From Phallus indusiatus (lineage: Eukaryota; Basidiomycota; Agaricomycetes; Phallales; Phallaceae): 64,000 nucleotides of DNA. Each line of letters opens with the position of its first letter. Positions within the stretch are counted from its first letter, which is position 1. This document shows, piece after piece, positions 23,048 to 36,157 of the stretch. The position numbers and the translations under genes are program-made. The stretch spans positions 1,364,001-1,428,000 of the forward strand of contig JAQFWX010000008.1 of NCBI GenBank assembly GCA_027605045.1. The letters are read 5' to 3'. The notes under the pieces are model-generated. The model saw only the letters and a list, made by a program, of their open reading frames with translations. It ran no database searches and had not been told where the DNA came from.

Positions 23048-25946
23048 ATGGTTTTTCAGAGGTCTCCTATCGCCCAGAATGAACATGAGCCATCAGTTTC
23101 GACCGCAGTATCTGTTATGCAGAGCGAAACTGACTGGATATCTAACGCCTTCCGGGTTGCTGATATGACTAGTGCGGTAGGGGGTCTCCTACCATTTCCA
23201 TATCTAAAGGGTGCAGCGGAGCTAGTCAAGGTTCTACTAAAACCTGTCCAAGTGAGTCAGTCATTGGGTCTCGACTCGTGAGTACTGATAGAAAATCAGC
23301 AAATGCAACAAAACCAAGAAGATTATAAGACTCTGACAGTCAAAATCACAACTATTCTCCAAATACTCCATGAGGAGACCAAGAACCATGAAATCACGTC
23401 TGACTCATTCAACAACTTTGAGAAAGGTTGTGAAGAATTTTACAGGTGTGCAGTTCTGCTCATATAAGATACTTACCAGTCTGAGTCCTCTGTAACAGAT
23501 GCTTACGAAACATCTTGAATGATCTCCAGTCATTCAATAAACCAAATAAATCGAAACTCCTTCGGAGATATTTCGCAGCTGACCGTGAAAAAAATTCATT
23601 GGCACGTTATCAAAGTCAGATAGAAGAGTTTCGGATTAATCTTGTGGTGCGCACGAATATATTTGACGCAGATTTTTGTTTCATTCTGGTCCCATATCAA
23701 GCTCAGGGGTGTCATACGTTTCCAAATAGGGGGCAACACAGATGAGACGGACTCTCATGTAAGTCGGGTTGGTCATTCGCGTTCTGAAGTCTTCTGAAAA
23801 TAGCTAGTTTGAAAAAATTAGACTTTGTGATCTAAATGTGCTCGATAATACCTCCAATGGACAAATTGAACACTGGAAAGTCCAATGGAAACAAGAGAGT
23901 CAAACACGGATGGTCCGTGTCTACAAAGGTCGTGATGCTATTTCTGTGCGTCACACAAAAATACAGCTATTTCTTCGTTATATTTTTATACTTTAAACAG
24001 AAATTTGAAAAAGAAAAGGATTGGTATTCGCGATATCGGTAATACACTCGTCTCTTGTGAAATGGTTATCAACGGTAGCTCATTAATCATTCTTCATGCA
24101 AGACATCGAAATGTGTTGCAGCTATTCGGCATAATCAAATCAAAAGAAAGCCCTGGCCTTGTCTTTACACACAATTGTTCGTTGATGTCACTTCACGAAA
24201 TGAAAATCAAAACTTACTGTTATATGTATATAGCGTGGTGTATTCCAATTGCTCAATTCAATCCAAGATCCAGCGATGTATTAGGCCGGTACATAGATTT
24301 CCGCTATGCAGTGAGCTGCCACAATATTTGATGAAATTTCTTCTTCAAATACATTCAGAATTTGTCTTTTTGTGTGAGAACCGACCACAATTCCACCAAT
24401 TGTTCGCATCTCACCGTTTGCCTTCTGCTTACAGGACGGCTGTGTCTACGTGGCAAAGGGTATATCTCACCATGCTGTTATATCTTGGTGGGATCTGCAA
24501 TTCTCTCGCAATTTTATCGGTTTCAAAGACCGTGAGGATGGATATCTTGCCTCTTGTTATGTGAACATTCTAGACGGACACGGGCTTGTCGTATTTGTTA
24601 GTTCATTTTTCTCATCCTCAAACGCATGAAAAATTATTATTGTGAATTCATTCTTCAATATCAGGAATGGTCGCCGAATATTCTACAAGCCGTTCCTGCT
24701 ACTCAGTGGCAGGGGGTGCGCATTGGCGGTTTGTCTCGAGAGGAGTCGACCAAGATTATGGAAAGAGTAGACATGCTGCGTTTGTCCCCAAGGTTGAATA
24801 TTCCTTTGGACCCCTCTCTCTTAAGGGATCTCTATGGTGCCATAGATGTCCTTATATGGAGGGATGTCTCCGCACCAACATATTCTGTCTACACCGGTGA
24901 CATTTTATTGGCCGATCAACACAACTATATACTTGACGCTTCGAATGCAGCTACGTTAGGGTTTATTCCATGCAGAGAACCATCATCATTGGACTGGTTT
25001 ATTCGTGATAAAATACTGCATACAAAATTGGGTATCGAAGATTGTGGTGAACATTTCAGGTATGGCACATTTCCCATCATGTAGCGGCACTGAATATCAC
25101 TTGAATGTTTTTAGGATTCGTGTTCCTGTAGATACAACAGGCATTTCGACAACCGACGATCTCCAGACAGTGGTGGTTGAATGTGATATTACATATTTGA
25201 ATAATGCTTACTGGCAACGATTGGCTCATGCATTTGCTAGTCAAATTGGCTGGTTACTTGCAAGAACCGATGGATTGCACGAGTCTTGTAAGGTTTGCGC
25301 TCGTAAGGTTTGCTTTGGTACGCCAATTCCACCACTGTTGTATCATTATATATCATTTTATTCAAACATACGGTCATTGTAGTTACTGGATTCTCATGGC
25401 ACATCCAGATTCCTTCCAGACCCAGGTGTTCGGTTGGAACTTCTGAGTATAAAGAGCTATATTTCTTTATTTCGAAACCGGCGGTACGCGATGAAACGCT
25501 GGATACATACTGGTCTCTTGATCCTTCGGGATCCGAGAGACTGTATTGTTCTGATATGGACACCCTCGGTTTCGACTCAAATTCATTCAGAGTTCAAATT
25601 CATCGGACCCTCCGTGTGCTTAATACTGATTATGGAGGGTTTGAGTATGTCCAGTATGCTCAGGCTGTGTTGGGCATCGATCCAAACAGCGATGAAGCTG
25701 CTCATATGTTACGTCTTCCATTAATATGTCCTATTCAACCTGAACCAGGCGGTGTATCCGACGGTGAGCCTACTTGAGTCGTAACTAATGCATCAACTTC
25801 TCACTTTTTCGCAAGACTCTGATCAAGATTCTGATAGCTACGAATCCTACCATACCGCAGGGGATGGAGACGATGGAGCAGTGGATGAAGAGAGTGATGA
25901 AGCAGAGGGTGGATCGGTCGAGCCTCCTGATCATGAGACTGAGTAA
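23048..25946 (+). CDS. MLKL-NTD-like / degenerate kinase-like protein, basidiomycete family
   Basis: About ten introns resolve into one intact frame of roughly 680 residues. Residues 1-180 start MVFQRSPIAQ, contain LPFPYLKGAAELVKVLLKPVQ and then long helices (EDYKTLTVKITTILQILHEE, CLRNILNDLQSF, ARYQSQIEEFRINLV). This resembles the helical adaptor domain likened to the MLKL N-terminus and seen at the front of many basidiomycete NLR and kinase-like proteins. Next comes EHWKVQWKQESQTRMVRVYKG and HRNVLQLFGI, a kinase N-lobe signature. No HRD or DFG motif follows, so it is probably not an active kinase. The C-terminal half (WWDLQFSRNF, ILDASNAATLGFIP, WLLARTDGLHE, TYWSLDPSGSERL, LGIDPNSDEAAHMLRLPL) is a block I know only from basidiomycete relatives. 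It ends in an acidic tail. Cellular role is unknown; a link to immunity or regulated death is inference from the N-terminal domain. Confidence 0.72.
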
Positions 25947-26363
25947 CGCTTTTCATCTAATACCAGGTTTTACGGAACGTTTACAATTACTGCAGTCACA
26001 TTCAAGACTAATTCTGGTTTCTCTTTAAATATTTGGTGTTTTCCTCGCATCTCACAATATCTCTCCATGTAATTTAAATACATAAATGTATGTTTTTATC
26101 CTAAATTGGGTGGTATCTCTCGCATATCAATTTTAGAGTGCTGTTTGATAGTATTTTGAGTTTTTGGCGTAATTGCAATTGTGCTCTACTTCAGATATAT
26201 GTGCAATTGAAGTTGAAAGAATTAATCAAAATCTAATATTGATCAGGAAATATAAACATCAAATAAATACATGTGTGTCTATTTTAATTGGAGATACCAT
26301 TCGTGTACGATGGGGGTGCTGTCATCGCGAGGTAAGCCATATATTTCGATGTTTGTGTTTGAT
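25947..26363. other. Convergent intergenic region, MLKL-like gene / ACC1
   Basis: About 420 nt of very AT-rich sequence between two 3' ends. It probably contains the 3' UTRs. Nothing else was seen. Confidence 0.4.
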
Positions 26364-29300
26364 TTATAATTGCCTACCATTACGATTCGCTTGCAAGCTG
26401 GTAATCAACGCTGCTTTTTCATCATCCGACAGAGCATCTGCCAGTCTCAAAACACCTTCAATTACAGCCTTCCGATCCTTTTGAACAAGATTGATCAGTC
26501 TCGCGGCGACGGAATCTTTCTCCAGTTTTTCCAAAGTTGGTTCAAGGTTCACGTTTTCTAAAGCGAGTGCTGCCTGTTGCTCGTTGGACATATCAACTTC
26601 CGGAACGAGAGAATCAAGGAGCCGTTCGCAGTAATCAACACTTGACTCAGGTGCTGCACGTTGGATACGTTCTACTGCTCCCGAACGAGCGAGGCGTGCA
26701 CGCAACGCCCAGTAAAAGTGTTTACGAGCGTTCTTCCAAACCATTGGTTTGGCACAACCTTTGGCTTCCATTCGTCCGGTGCGACTATATAAACATAATT
26801 AAAAAAATGCACCGTTAATCTGCATACCACTTACTCATGAAGGTCAGCGTAGAGCAACGCTAATTGTTTGTAAGTTGACTGCAAGAAAGTTTCCCGAGCG
26901 GACATTAGTTCGGCTGCTGTAGAGCGCTCCTGCGCAGATTTTGAGCTGTCTTGGCTGTCCTTTTTGAGGGTAGCGTATTGTGAATCAAGACGTTCCATTA
27001 AAGCAAGAAGTTTCTCTCGACGAACTAGGAAGAATATTAGAAACTGAATGATTGCCGGGATGAGAGTAACATACGTTTGATTTCGACAACACCTTCAGGC
27101 TCTGTTGACGACAATTAATCATGTTTTGCTATTAAAACTATGAATGATTGATACCGACCTAGTACCCCTGCTCTTGCTTCCACATCCGCGTACATTTCCA
27201 TATGCTGTTTGTTAATAGACGGATCCAGTACCACCCAGGCGCCACCACGCTACACAAATCAGACAGATGACACCGCGACTTTAACGTGAGCACCTACCAA
27301 TTCGCCATTGGGAACGATATATACGAAGACAGGCTGCTTGTAGCTTGACAAGCCATCGACGATCTAAGTAGACCGTATGAGCGGATGCAGACGAAAATAC
27401 GTGAGCTAAACATACCTTCGATCCTTGCTTGAGAACCTCATCATACTAACGCGACTGTTAGCGCTTTGTTTTGAGCTTGAAACAACACTACTCACCATAT
27501 CTTGCTGTCCTCCCGAGAAGCCACGCCAGTTGGCAAATATGATCAGCGGCAATCCTTCACGGTTGAAATCGAAAATAGCTTGGGCTGTTTTGTAGGCCGA
27601 GTTAGGATACCACACTTGTCCAGCTTCCATTATCCGTTGTTCAAAGGATGTCGGGTTAGCGGGATCAGCAGGAATAATACGTTCAATCGTTCGGGCTGTA
27701 ATGTTGTGCGACACATTAAACACAATTCACAACAGATCAGAAGATCGGCTCACTTTCAACAACAATGAGACCCATTGGAAGGCCACCTAACCTGGCGCGA
27801 CCGACAACCTGGAATCAAATGAGAGAGAATTCGAACCTTTTCGCCAAACAATACTCACGACAGTCTGAGCCCAGCCGCTCAAAGTTTCCTGGAAAGAGCC
27901 TTTGTCGAAAAATCCGGGTAACCACTCCGAAGTCGTCTCATCCAGTTTTCCTTCAATCAACCATCTGGGATCATAAGGCCCTTTTGGTGGAACGTATCCA
28001 ATCTCACGATCCCAGTCATCCTTGCTTATGCGAACGGGGAGGGAAGCACCTTTACGTTCCGGAATGTAAGACAGCCACTCTAGGATATGGGTTGCTCCTT
28101 CTAGATCGCTACCCGCAGTAAGGTGAGATACACCGTTCTTGTGCATGATCTGTGTACCACCGAGTTGCAAATTCGAAGTGTACACTTCCCGACCGAGAAC
28201 TTTATTGAGGGCCGGCGCACCGGTCAATATAATGGGCTGTCCTTCAACTTGAACGGCACGTTGTCCCAATCGAACCAAGTAGGCACCAATACCGACTGAC
28301 CGAGCAGTAACCAATGTGATTGTGAAGATATCATCGTAAGCCCGAGATGTCTCTCCAGCAATCAATCCCGAGCCTCTTAGAGATTCCACACCCAAGCCAT
28401 CTTGGATACCAATTATATCCGTGATTTTATGTCTTCGTTCGCCGTCAACTTCAACTTCGGTGGTTATAACACTTCTTCCATGTTCCCGCAACTTGAGGTA
28501 GTTTTCATGCGTAAGGTAAATATAATCAACGCCCTTTTCAGGATGTTCGGGGTCATTCCAAGCGCACGAGAAAAGAGGGAAAAGCTCTTCAGCAATTCCA
28601 ATACGTGCACCAGAGTTAGCGGAAAGATAGACTCGAGGAAGACCATGTTTACGGGCATACTGAGAAACAAGGTGGAAGAATTCGTCTTCTTGAGGACCAA
28701 AAGAACCGATCTTGAAAGTGATATCGTTGGCGACCACGACAATACGGCGGCCGTCGGGGTATTCTGGTGTGTACAAAGTAAATATCCATGCAACCATACC
28801 ACACGAGTTATTTCCGGGAGCACGATCGACTTCTACTAACTCCTTCGTTTCGTCCAAGACAAGCTCCTTGCACGTTAGGAATTGTTTAGGAAGAGTCAAT
28901 TGGCTAGTATCCCGAGCCTTTTGCCACAGATTGTGAAGAGCTTTGTTGAAAAGATCAGGGAAATCATAGACGTAGGTGGTACCAACAAGATGAGCTTGAT
29001 AACGCTTGGGTTGTAGGGAGCCTTTGATTGCGAACGCTTGATGGACTGGTCGACCATGAAGGGGACCCTTGTCGCCAATAGATTCTAGAATAGTGGTACC
29101 CTTTTCACTGGCTGTTTCTTGATAAGCATGGAAATGTACAACGAAACCAGAAACGTTTTCGATAACAACGCGTATAGGAGTAACGTTTCCATCGCTGTCT
29201 TCGAGAGAGCATCGTATTTCGGCTCCCGTAACATGCAACCTCCATAGTCGTTTGCCATGGCGTTCAAGGAAGCCTGCGATAGCTTCTAAAACTTCGTCGA

Positions 29301-32300
29301 AGGTCACTGTCAGATTATAGATGAAGTTAACGCCAATATGATTGCAATCAGCGCCTCTGTATTTAGCATTGACAACTTCGAGAGCATCAAGGATGCTACT
29401 CATGAGCCTATCGGTTTCCGAAATCAAGTATTCCGCGAGTGTTAAGGAACTATTCAGGCGACCCGGACGCATCAGAGCTCGGATGAAGAAACGACTGTCC
29501 AATGGATTGTCTCGAGCGACAGCATGATAGATGTGTATTTGTCGGTTTTCGACAAAGCAGGGGGTCAATTTATAGTTCGATAAACGACCAAGCTCTAGTT
29601 GATACGCTAAAGCGGGTTCGATGTTACGAATGGCTTCTTCTTCAGCCCACGAACCATTCATTTGGCGAACGGTAACGAAGTAGGGATACTGGCCTTTACG
29701 ACAGAGCATCAACGTAGCTCTGCGAACGCCGTGACGAACGAGGAGTTCACGTCGGCTATTGACCAACTCGATAAAATGTGTGCGCCATTCCGCCTCTGAC
29801 TTGTCATCTTCCTCTTCGAAAATTCGCAAAGCAACGTTCAGAACGTTGGGTCGTTCCCGGCTGGAATAGCGGCGGAAATGATCTTCCAAATCCCAAGTAG
29901 GAATTCGCATCGCGACCTTGTCAAAACCACGTTGCAAAGCAGTGAGGTTAGGGAAGGAAGCGATAGCACCCCATCGTATAGGCTCTGAACGATTCCTATC
30001 TATTAGGAACGTGAGATCGCTAACAGACCCTTGTCGCTGTGGGCTATTTTGTTTTTAAGAATCAGCAAAATATGAAGCTACGCCACAACGATAAAAAAAC
30101 TGACCTTGCACCCAGCTGAGGGGTCATTGGGGGCGAATGAGATTGACCAAGCTTGAAACGCCACGTTACCACGTTAGGTGAATCGCCATCGTCTAAACCA
30201 TCTCCCTCTTCATAGTCAACAGAGAGCAAGTTGTAAGCCCGATAAGCTCGTCGAGCGTACACTTCGAGTGCAGCTACAATATGTACGATATAAATATAGG
30301 CTCAGCGGGTTATGAAGTCAGATATTTACCTAATGCAACCCAATTATCCTCATGAGTAAAGAATGTCGGAAGAACGTCGTATACGCCCCATCGAGAGTCG
30401 CTCAACTCTCCTAATACGTCCGCTTCGGGTGCCCTATTCATTGTGAAAAATTCCCCTAAAGAAAAGGATCACAAGTTTATCATACCTATGACCCAACCCT
30501 CGTTCACCATAAACACTCATAACAACAGACGATTTGAGAATTTGTTCCATTTGATGAGCTCGTTCTTCGTACGAGGGAAGCTGAGTAGCAATGAGAACTT
30601 CCCGAGCTTTCAGCGCGACGGCAGCTGCAGATCTAAAACGAGGTTTGAGAATAAAATCATAGAAAAGAAAATATACGCCTAACCGTCCTTCCAATGCTGT
30701 TAAATCCTTCAGTACCTCACCCATTTGGTTTTCTGACGTGATCAACGAAGCCGAACCCCCAGCTTTGATCAAATCCAAGAGAGACATGACGAGCTTGTTC
30801 TTGCTTTGAGCCTTGGTGTGACTTAATACATAGGCCGCAACAGCGTCGGGGTCATTTTTATGTTGTTCACGAAGGGCTAAAACTCGCGATTCTATGCTTC
30901 CACCAAATAGTTTTTCGGTAGATTCGTATTTGCGAAGGAATCCGGCAATCGTGTCCCACTCGCGCATCTTCAGGCCATTCCGGTAGCTTTCCACTAAGCT
31001 AAATAATTTGGAAAACTGTGAACGGAACATGGTCCGGTCCTGGGGCCTGATTTGTTCGTTTAAGTAGTTATCCAATAATTTCTTGATACGAGCACCGGGG
31101 AAGTCGCGTCCGGTAGGTTTAGCTTTGACGCTATCCAATACATTACGAATATTCTCCTCTAACTTGGCAGGCATACGACCGGAGAACGTCGAAAGGACAA
31201 TTGACATCTCTGAGAAAGGCAGCTCGGGATCGCGCAGGACCTCGATCAATTCTTTGAGCGTCGAAGCCATGACCCATTGGTTGTCATATCCGTCAAGAAT
31301 GTTGTTTAACACTTCTCGACAGTAATCGAAGCGCTGGTGAGGTTTAGAACCTGCAACATAGGGGGGTCCCATAGCGGGCAGTTGGCCTTCGAACGGCTTC
31401 GCGTGTTTTACGCGAGCAGGGTCGTCGAGTGACAAGATACCCAAAAGTTCGCCAGGCTCTAAGCTGACACCGGGTTGTTTGACAAACATCGCCGTACCAT
31501 CTTCAGTAGCAACCAAGGGCATATACATCTTCATAACCTGCAATAAATGTTAGTTGAGGAGACTATGCACAAAACAAAGCATCAAGTAAAGCTTTACCTC
31601 TATTTCGGCGTATGCTTCTCCAGCCTTGATGTGATCTCCACTATCAACCAGGAATCGGACTAGTTTTCCTGGACTAGGGCTACGCAACTGAGTGGGGTCG
31701 TTCTCCTGTTCAATCAGACAAGTTTTCGCATTGACCATCAAACGGACTGCTCCAACTTCATCTCGCCAATAGACTGAATGACTCTTTCCATCGAGCAAGA
31801 CCAGAAGTCCACCATCCGCCAATGGTCGAGCACCGACGAGTGTGCGTCCACCGTTCAAGTACAATGTCCAAGTACTGGGAGACGACCTAGCGGCAGTGAA
31901 GTTATACCGAACACCCTCGTAGATGAAGTCAATACTGAAAACGGTTTTCAGAGTGTCCTTGGAGGGGACTTGACCTTTGTCGAGAATTTTACGGAAGTCT
32001 GAATAACATTCTTCGGATGCGACATGGGCTTTCGTAACGGCACCACATATTACAGCTAGAGTAGCATCGGGGCGTTCGGCGGTAAGGTTGTTACTAATAA
32101 GTGTATCCAGCCAACCAGTGGTGAACGTGTTTTCAGTGAAAGCCTGAGTCTCCAACAGCTTGATAAGGTATTCAACTGTTGTCCTGAAATCACCACGGAT
32201 GCTGAGTTCTTTGAGAGCAACGACCATGTTCTTTCGGCTCTCCGTCCGGTCAGCTCCATAAGCAAAAATGTGTCCGAACTGTGAATCGGCGAACTCATGC

Positions 32301-34011
32301 AGACCACCGGCGGAACCAACGGAGAAGTATCCCCACACATTCGTATTACTTCGGAAGTTGAGCTCTTGAAGGGTACCGCTAGAAGGTTTGAAACCAGCGT
32401 CGGGATTCTCAGCCGTAATACGAACTGCGACGACATGTCCTTTAGGTCGAGGCCTACGGTGGACCCGCTCGCTTTCTGGTTTGACCATGTCAAAGTCGAT
32501 CTCCGAAGCACCACTCGGAGCACCGTAAAGTTGTCGAATGTCACGAATGCGATGGAGCGGGATACCCATAGCAATTTGTAATTGAGCAGCAGGGAGATTG
32601 ACACCTGTAACCATCTCGGTTGTTGGATGTTCTACTTGTAAACGAGGATTCAGCTCAAGGAAATAAAAATCGTCCTCCGCGTGGTTATACAAGTCTGCAA
32701 TCAATTTCTTGCGTCAAAATCGTAGTGTTTAAACTTAATTCAATAGCACACTTACACTCCACCGTCCCGGCACTGACATAACCAACAAGCTTGGCAAGTC
32801 TAACGGCAGCGCGTTCCATCTCCTCGAACTTTTCTCGTTTAGCAATGGTCACCGGTGCCTCTTCAATAATTTTCTGATGTCTGCGTTGAACCGAGCAATC
32901 ACGACCGAACAAAGATATCGCATTCCCATATTGATCTGCAAGTAACTGGACTTCTAAATGACGAGCCGACTTGGCTAATTTCATGATGAAGATGGGTGAA
33001 CCTGAAAAAGGACACTATTAGAGCGTGATTATAACGGATCCGTGTTTTCTTGTACCTGGAACTTCTCCTACTACTGCATTATACGCGTTCTTGAATGCTT
33101 CCGGGGTCTCCACCTTGCGAATACCTTTACCGCCTCCACCTTCGCTAGCCTTGATCATGACCGGCCATCCTATCTTTTCGGCTCTCTCCAGTCCTTCCTC
33201 GACGGTGGTAACACAGGCATCTTTGTATGCACTGTCGGGAACAGTTACAAATCCTCCTTCGCTCAATACGGTATCACTAATTCCTGTACCACTCCAAGGC
33301 ATAGTAGGAACATCCGCGCTTTGTGCAACAATTGTACTGGATATTTTATCGCCCAAACTGCGCATTGCACTTCCTGGCGGACCGATGAATACGATTTTGT
33401 TTTTGCTTGAAGCAAGAGTTTCGGGTAAACGCGGGTTTTCTGATGCATGTCCCCATCCTGCCCATACAGCATGAACACCTGCTCGTTCCGCGACGTCAAC
33501 TATGAAGTCGACGTTTGCGTAGTTGTTGTTATTTGTTCCCCCAGGTACTTCGACATAACGGTCGGCCATTCGAATGTAGTCCGCATTCACCTTGAGATCC
33601 TCAGGCGTTGCCATAACTGTGAACTCGACCGCCCTATCAGTTCCGAAGGTGTCATAGCACCATTGCCTAATAGAGCGGATTTCTTTCACTGCCGCTATCC
33701 CTAATAAACAAGTTAGAAATGACATTTCGTAACATGAATGAAGTGAAAAGTACCATTATTAGCTATTAATACCTAATGTAGTTTTGTCGTGAGACTGCGG
33801 GAAAAAAGCAAGAAAAAAGGGATATGACACACTTTAGTAATGACTGTATGTCCGCCATGTTCTTTGACGAAGTTGTGAACTGGTCCGGGCCCAGCATTTT
33901 CTAGCGAGTTTCCTCCTGAACACGGTTGGGTTAGCTCTGTAAAGTGATCCGGGAAGACATGGTGTTCCTCATACCAATAAACTGCGCGACTCTAGAGTGA
34001 TCATAAGTCAT
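26364..34011 (-). CDS. ACC1: Acetyl-CoA carboxylase, multidomain
   Basis: The largest gene here, over 2,200 residues. It starts [20 protein letters not shown] (ATG 34011), with a 60-nt intron inside IGG. The biotin carboxylase domain follows: a 19-nt exon coding VLIANNG, then [56 protein letters not shown] and [15 protein letters not shown]. The BCCP domain has the biotinylated Lys in EVMKMYMPL, split by an intron near 31550. A central regulatory region follows. The carboxyltransferase domain shows [31 protein letters not shown]-like [19 protein letters not shown], and [12 protein letters not shown]. It ends [10 protein letters not shown] at 26364. The enzyme makes malonyl-CoA in the cytosol for fatty-acid synthesis. 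All catalytic blocks are present. Confidence 0.97.
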
Positions 34012-34323
34012 CGAGACGACAACCGAATTATCTTAAAAAACGTGATATGATGTATGGGGAGGAATAGGGAAGTGAAAAACGAAAATTGTGTGTCCCTTTG
34101 GACTTTTTGAATCGGTGACCTAGTGCTAGAAATTCTTTGGCGCCCGAAGTAACACTGGGGTCAGGACTAGCGCTAGATCGCTTAACCAGCCAAGTTAGAC
34201 GTCATCACAGCCCAGCTTGAATATTGTTTGTGCAAAGTCATTTATTGAATTTGCAAATTGTCCATCAAAGAAGCTGTAATAAGACATGTTGGGGCAAAGA
34301 GGAACACAATCCATAATTACTTG
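34012..34323. other. ACC1 upstream region
   Basis: About 310 nt between the ACC1 start and the xylulokinase stop, both on the minus strand. The ACC1 promoter should be here. No sterol, inositol or other named box could be assigned. Confidence 0.4.
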
Positions 34324-36157
34324 TCATACATCGCTTGTTGCTGTCCGACTGTTCAACACTACGTAGTCCTCGCACTTGGAATACGTATCAACCAATCGTC
34401 CGTATACCTCCACTTGCTCGGGGTTCGGCCTTGCGACGATCGTCAGCTTTTCTCCCTCTTTTGATTTTAGTTCTTCAAATGTGCCATTAGCAGCTTCGTT
34501 GTGTCTCCACCAAGCAAATTGGGCCAGAAGGGCACCACCAATTCCGGCCGCTTCTTTGGTTTCCGCGATGTACACATCCATGCCAAAAAGATCCGCGCAG
34601 AGCTGTCTGATGGATTTGTTCGCTGATGAGCCGCCCGTGATAATCAATCTTTTCAACGGAGGGGCATCTTTGGGAAGCATAGCAATAATTCTCTGCTTAA
34701 TAGACAGCAATTGCGACTCTACAATAGCGCGGGCATGGTGTGTGTCGGGTATGGCATCCACAGGACTACCATCTTTAAAAAAGAATTCTCCTTGAATGTT
34801 CGGCGGTATAATTTCGGGCAAGGGGAAATAGATTCCGATGAATCCATTATTTCCAGCTGGTGTTCCGTCCAACTGCGCATTGAAAACGTCCCACGATGAA
34901 GAAGAGTAACGGTTGCGTAGTTGTTCGCGGGCCAGAGCACCATTCTTATAGCAAAGCATGGCGATGTAACCCGGAGGGTCGGTTTGAGTCGGGTGGGTCA
35001 ACAGATGTGATGTTGTAAATCGTTTCGGAGGCTCGCTGGCAGGCGGTATAGATAACAAAAATGTAGTCGAAGTGCCCAAAGATAAAATAGCATCTCCTGT
35101 TGTTGAGAGTCCCGCCACTGAGGCGGGATTGTCCCCAGTAAAAGGAGCTACGACACACTCTTGCGATTTCAATGAGCATGTGAACGCAATAAGAGGCAAA
35201 AATTGCCTATTCACCTTGACTAAAGCCCCAACGAGTTACCCACCAGGGACCAATTTGTCCTAAAATTGTCCCACCAGGAACGGGCTCTTCTCCCAATTTA
35301 TTCCTCAATTCTGGCCCCCCACAAGCCATTAGCAATTCGTCTTCCCATTTCAAAGTCGTAATATTTAGTAGATTCATGCCACTGGCATCCGAAATCTCGA
35401 TGGGAGCGAACTTTCCTAAAAGAATACTGGCGATCCACGAAGAAACCAATGAGATTCGTGCAGTGGCAGCATATATCTCAGGCTGAGTTGTTCGGATCTG
35501 TTACGGATCGTTATGAATAAGGCCTAAAAATATTGTTTCTACGTAGTGCGAGGATAACTCACTTTGGATATTTGTGGTCCGGTAAATCGCTCGTATGCGC
35601 GACTTCCTGAAATCTCGGCAAGCCGAACCGGACCTCCTACTTCTTCGTGAAGTGCGGCGCATTGTGCAGTAGTAGAAGAATCTTGCCAGATCGGCGCAAC
35701 TTGGAGCGTAAATGCTCGAGGGGAGAGTTGAGTATGAAGTTTTTGTCCAGGATCCAATGATGATAGAATATCTAAGGCGTCTTTTGACCAGTAAACAGAG
35801 CCATGTTGCTATATCATGTTTGCAAAGAGGGGGATCAGAGAGTGCGTGAACTGTCATTAGAAAGGCTGTGATGATTACCTGTCCGGCCCCTGAGATGGCT
35901 GCGATTTTGCTAAAATCTACGTGTGCAGCTTGCATACGATCAAACAATAAATCAAAAGCTTCCAACCACATCTCGACGGGGCTCGTCACTTGTCCGTTTG
36001 GACCGTGCAAGGTGCCTCCGATAGTGTTGTAATGAGGAAGGTCATTCTCGAATGACACGGAATGTTCATGGAGGATCTCACAGCCAGGTGTAATAATAAT
36101 CGCCTTGAGACTTTGAGTGGATAGATCAAGTCCAAGGAAAGTTGGCTCTGCGATCAT
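34324..36157 (-). CDS. XYL3: D-xylulose kinase (FGGY family)
   Basis: The start is the ATG at 36157 (MIAEPTFLGLDLSTQSLKAI); the frame above begins with GTG. The N-terminal FGGY domain continues with the phosphate motif GLDLSTQS, GPNGQVTSPVEMWLEAFD, AISGAGQ, then QHGSVYWSKDA after an intron, and ISGSRAYERFTGPQI. The C-terminal domain has MVAPFTGDNPASVAGL, LSLGTSTTFLLS, RLIITGGSSANKSIRQLCADLFG and EAAGIGGALLAQFAW, the second nucleotide-binding part. Four or so short introns are needed and give about 545 residues. The enzyme phosphorylates D-xylulose to xylulose 5-phosphate, feeding pentoses from plant hemicellulose into the pentose phosphate pathway. No xylose reductase or xylitol dehydrogenase gene lies nearby. 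Confidence 0.93.

Noticed and set aside
24180..24434. Apparent stop codons in the MLKL-like gene suggesting a pseudogene
   Set aside because: Two short introns (donors GTGAGC near 24310 and GTGAGA near 24375) remove them and keep one frame.
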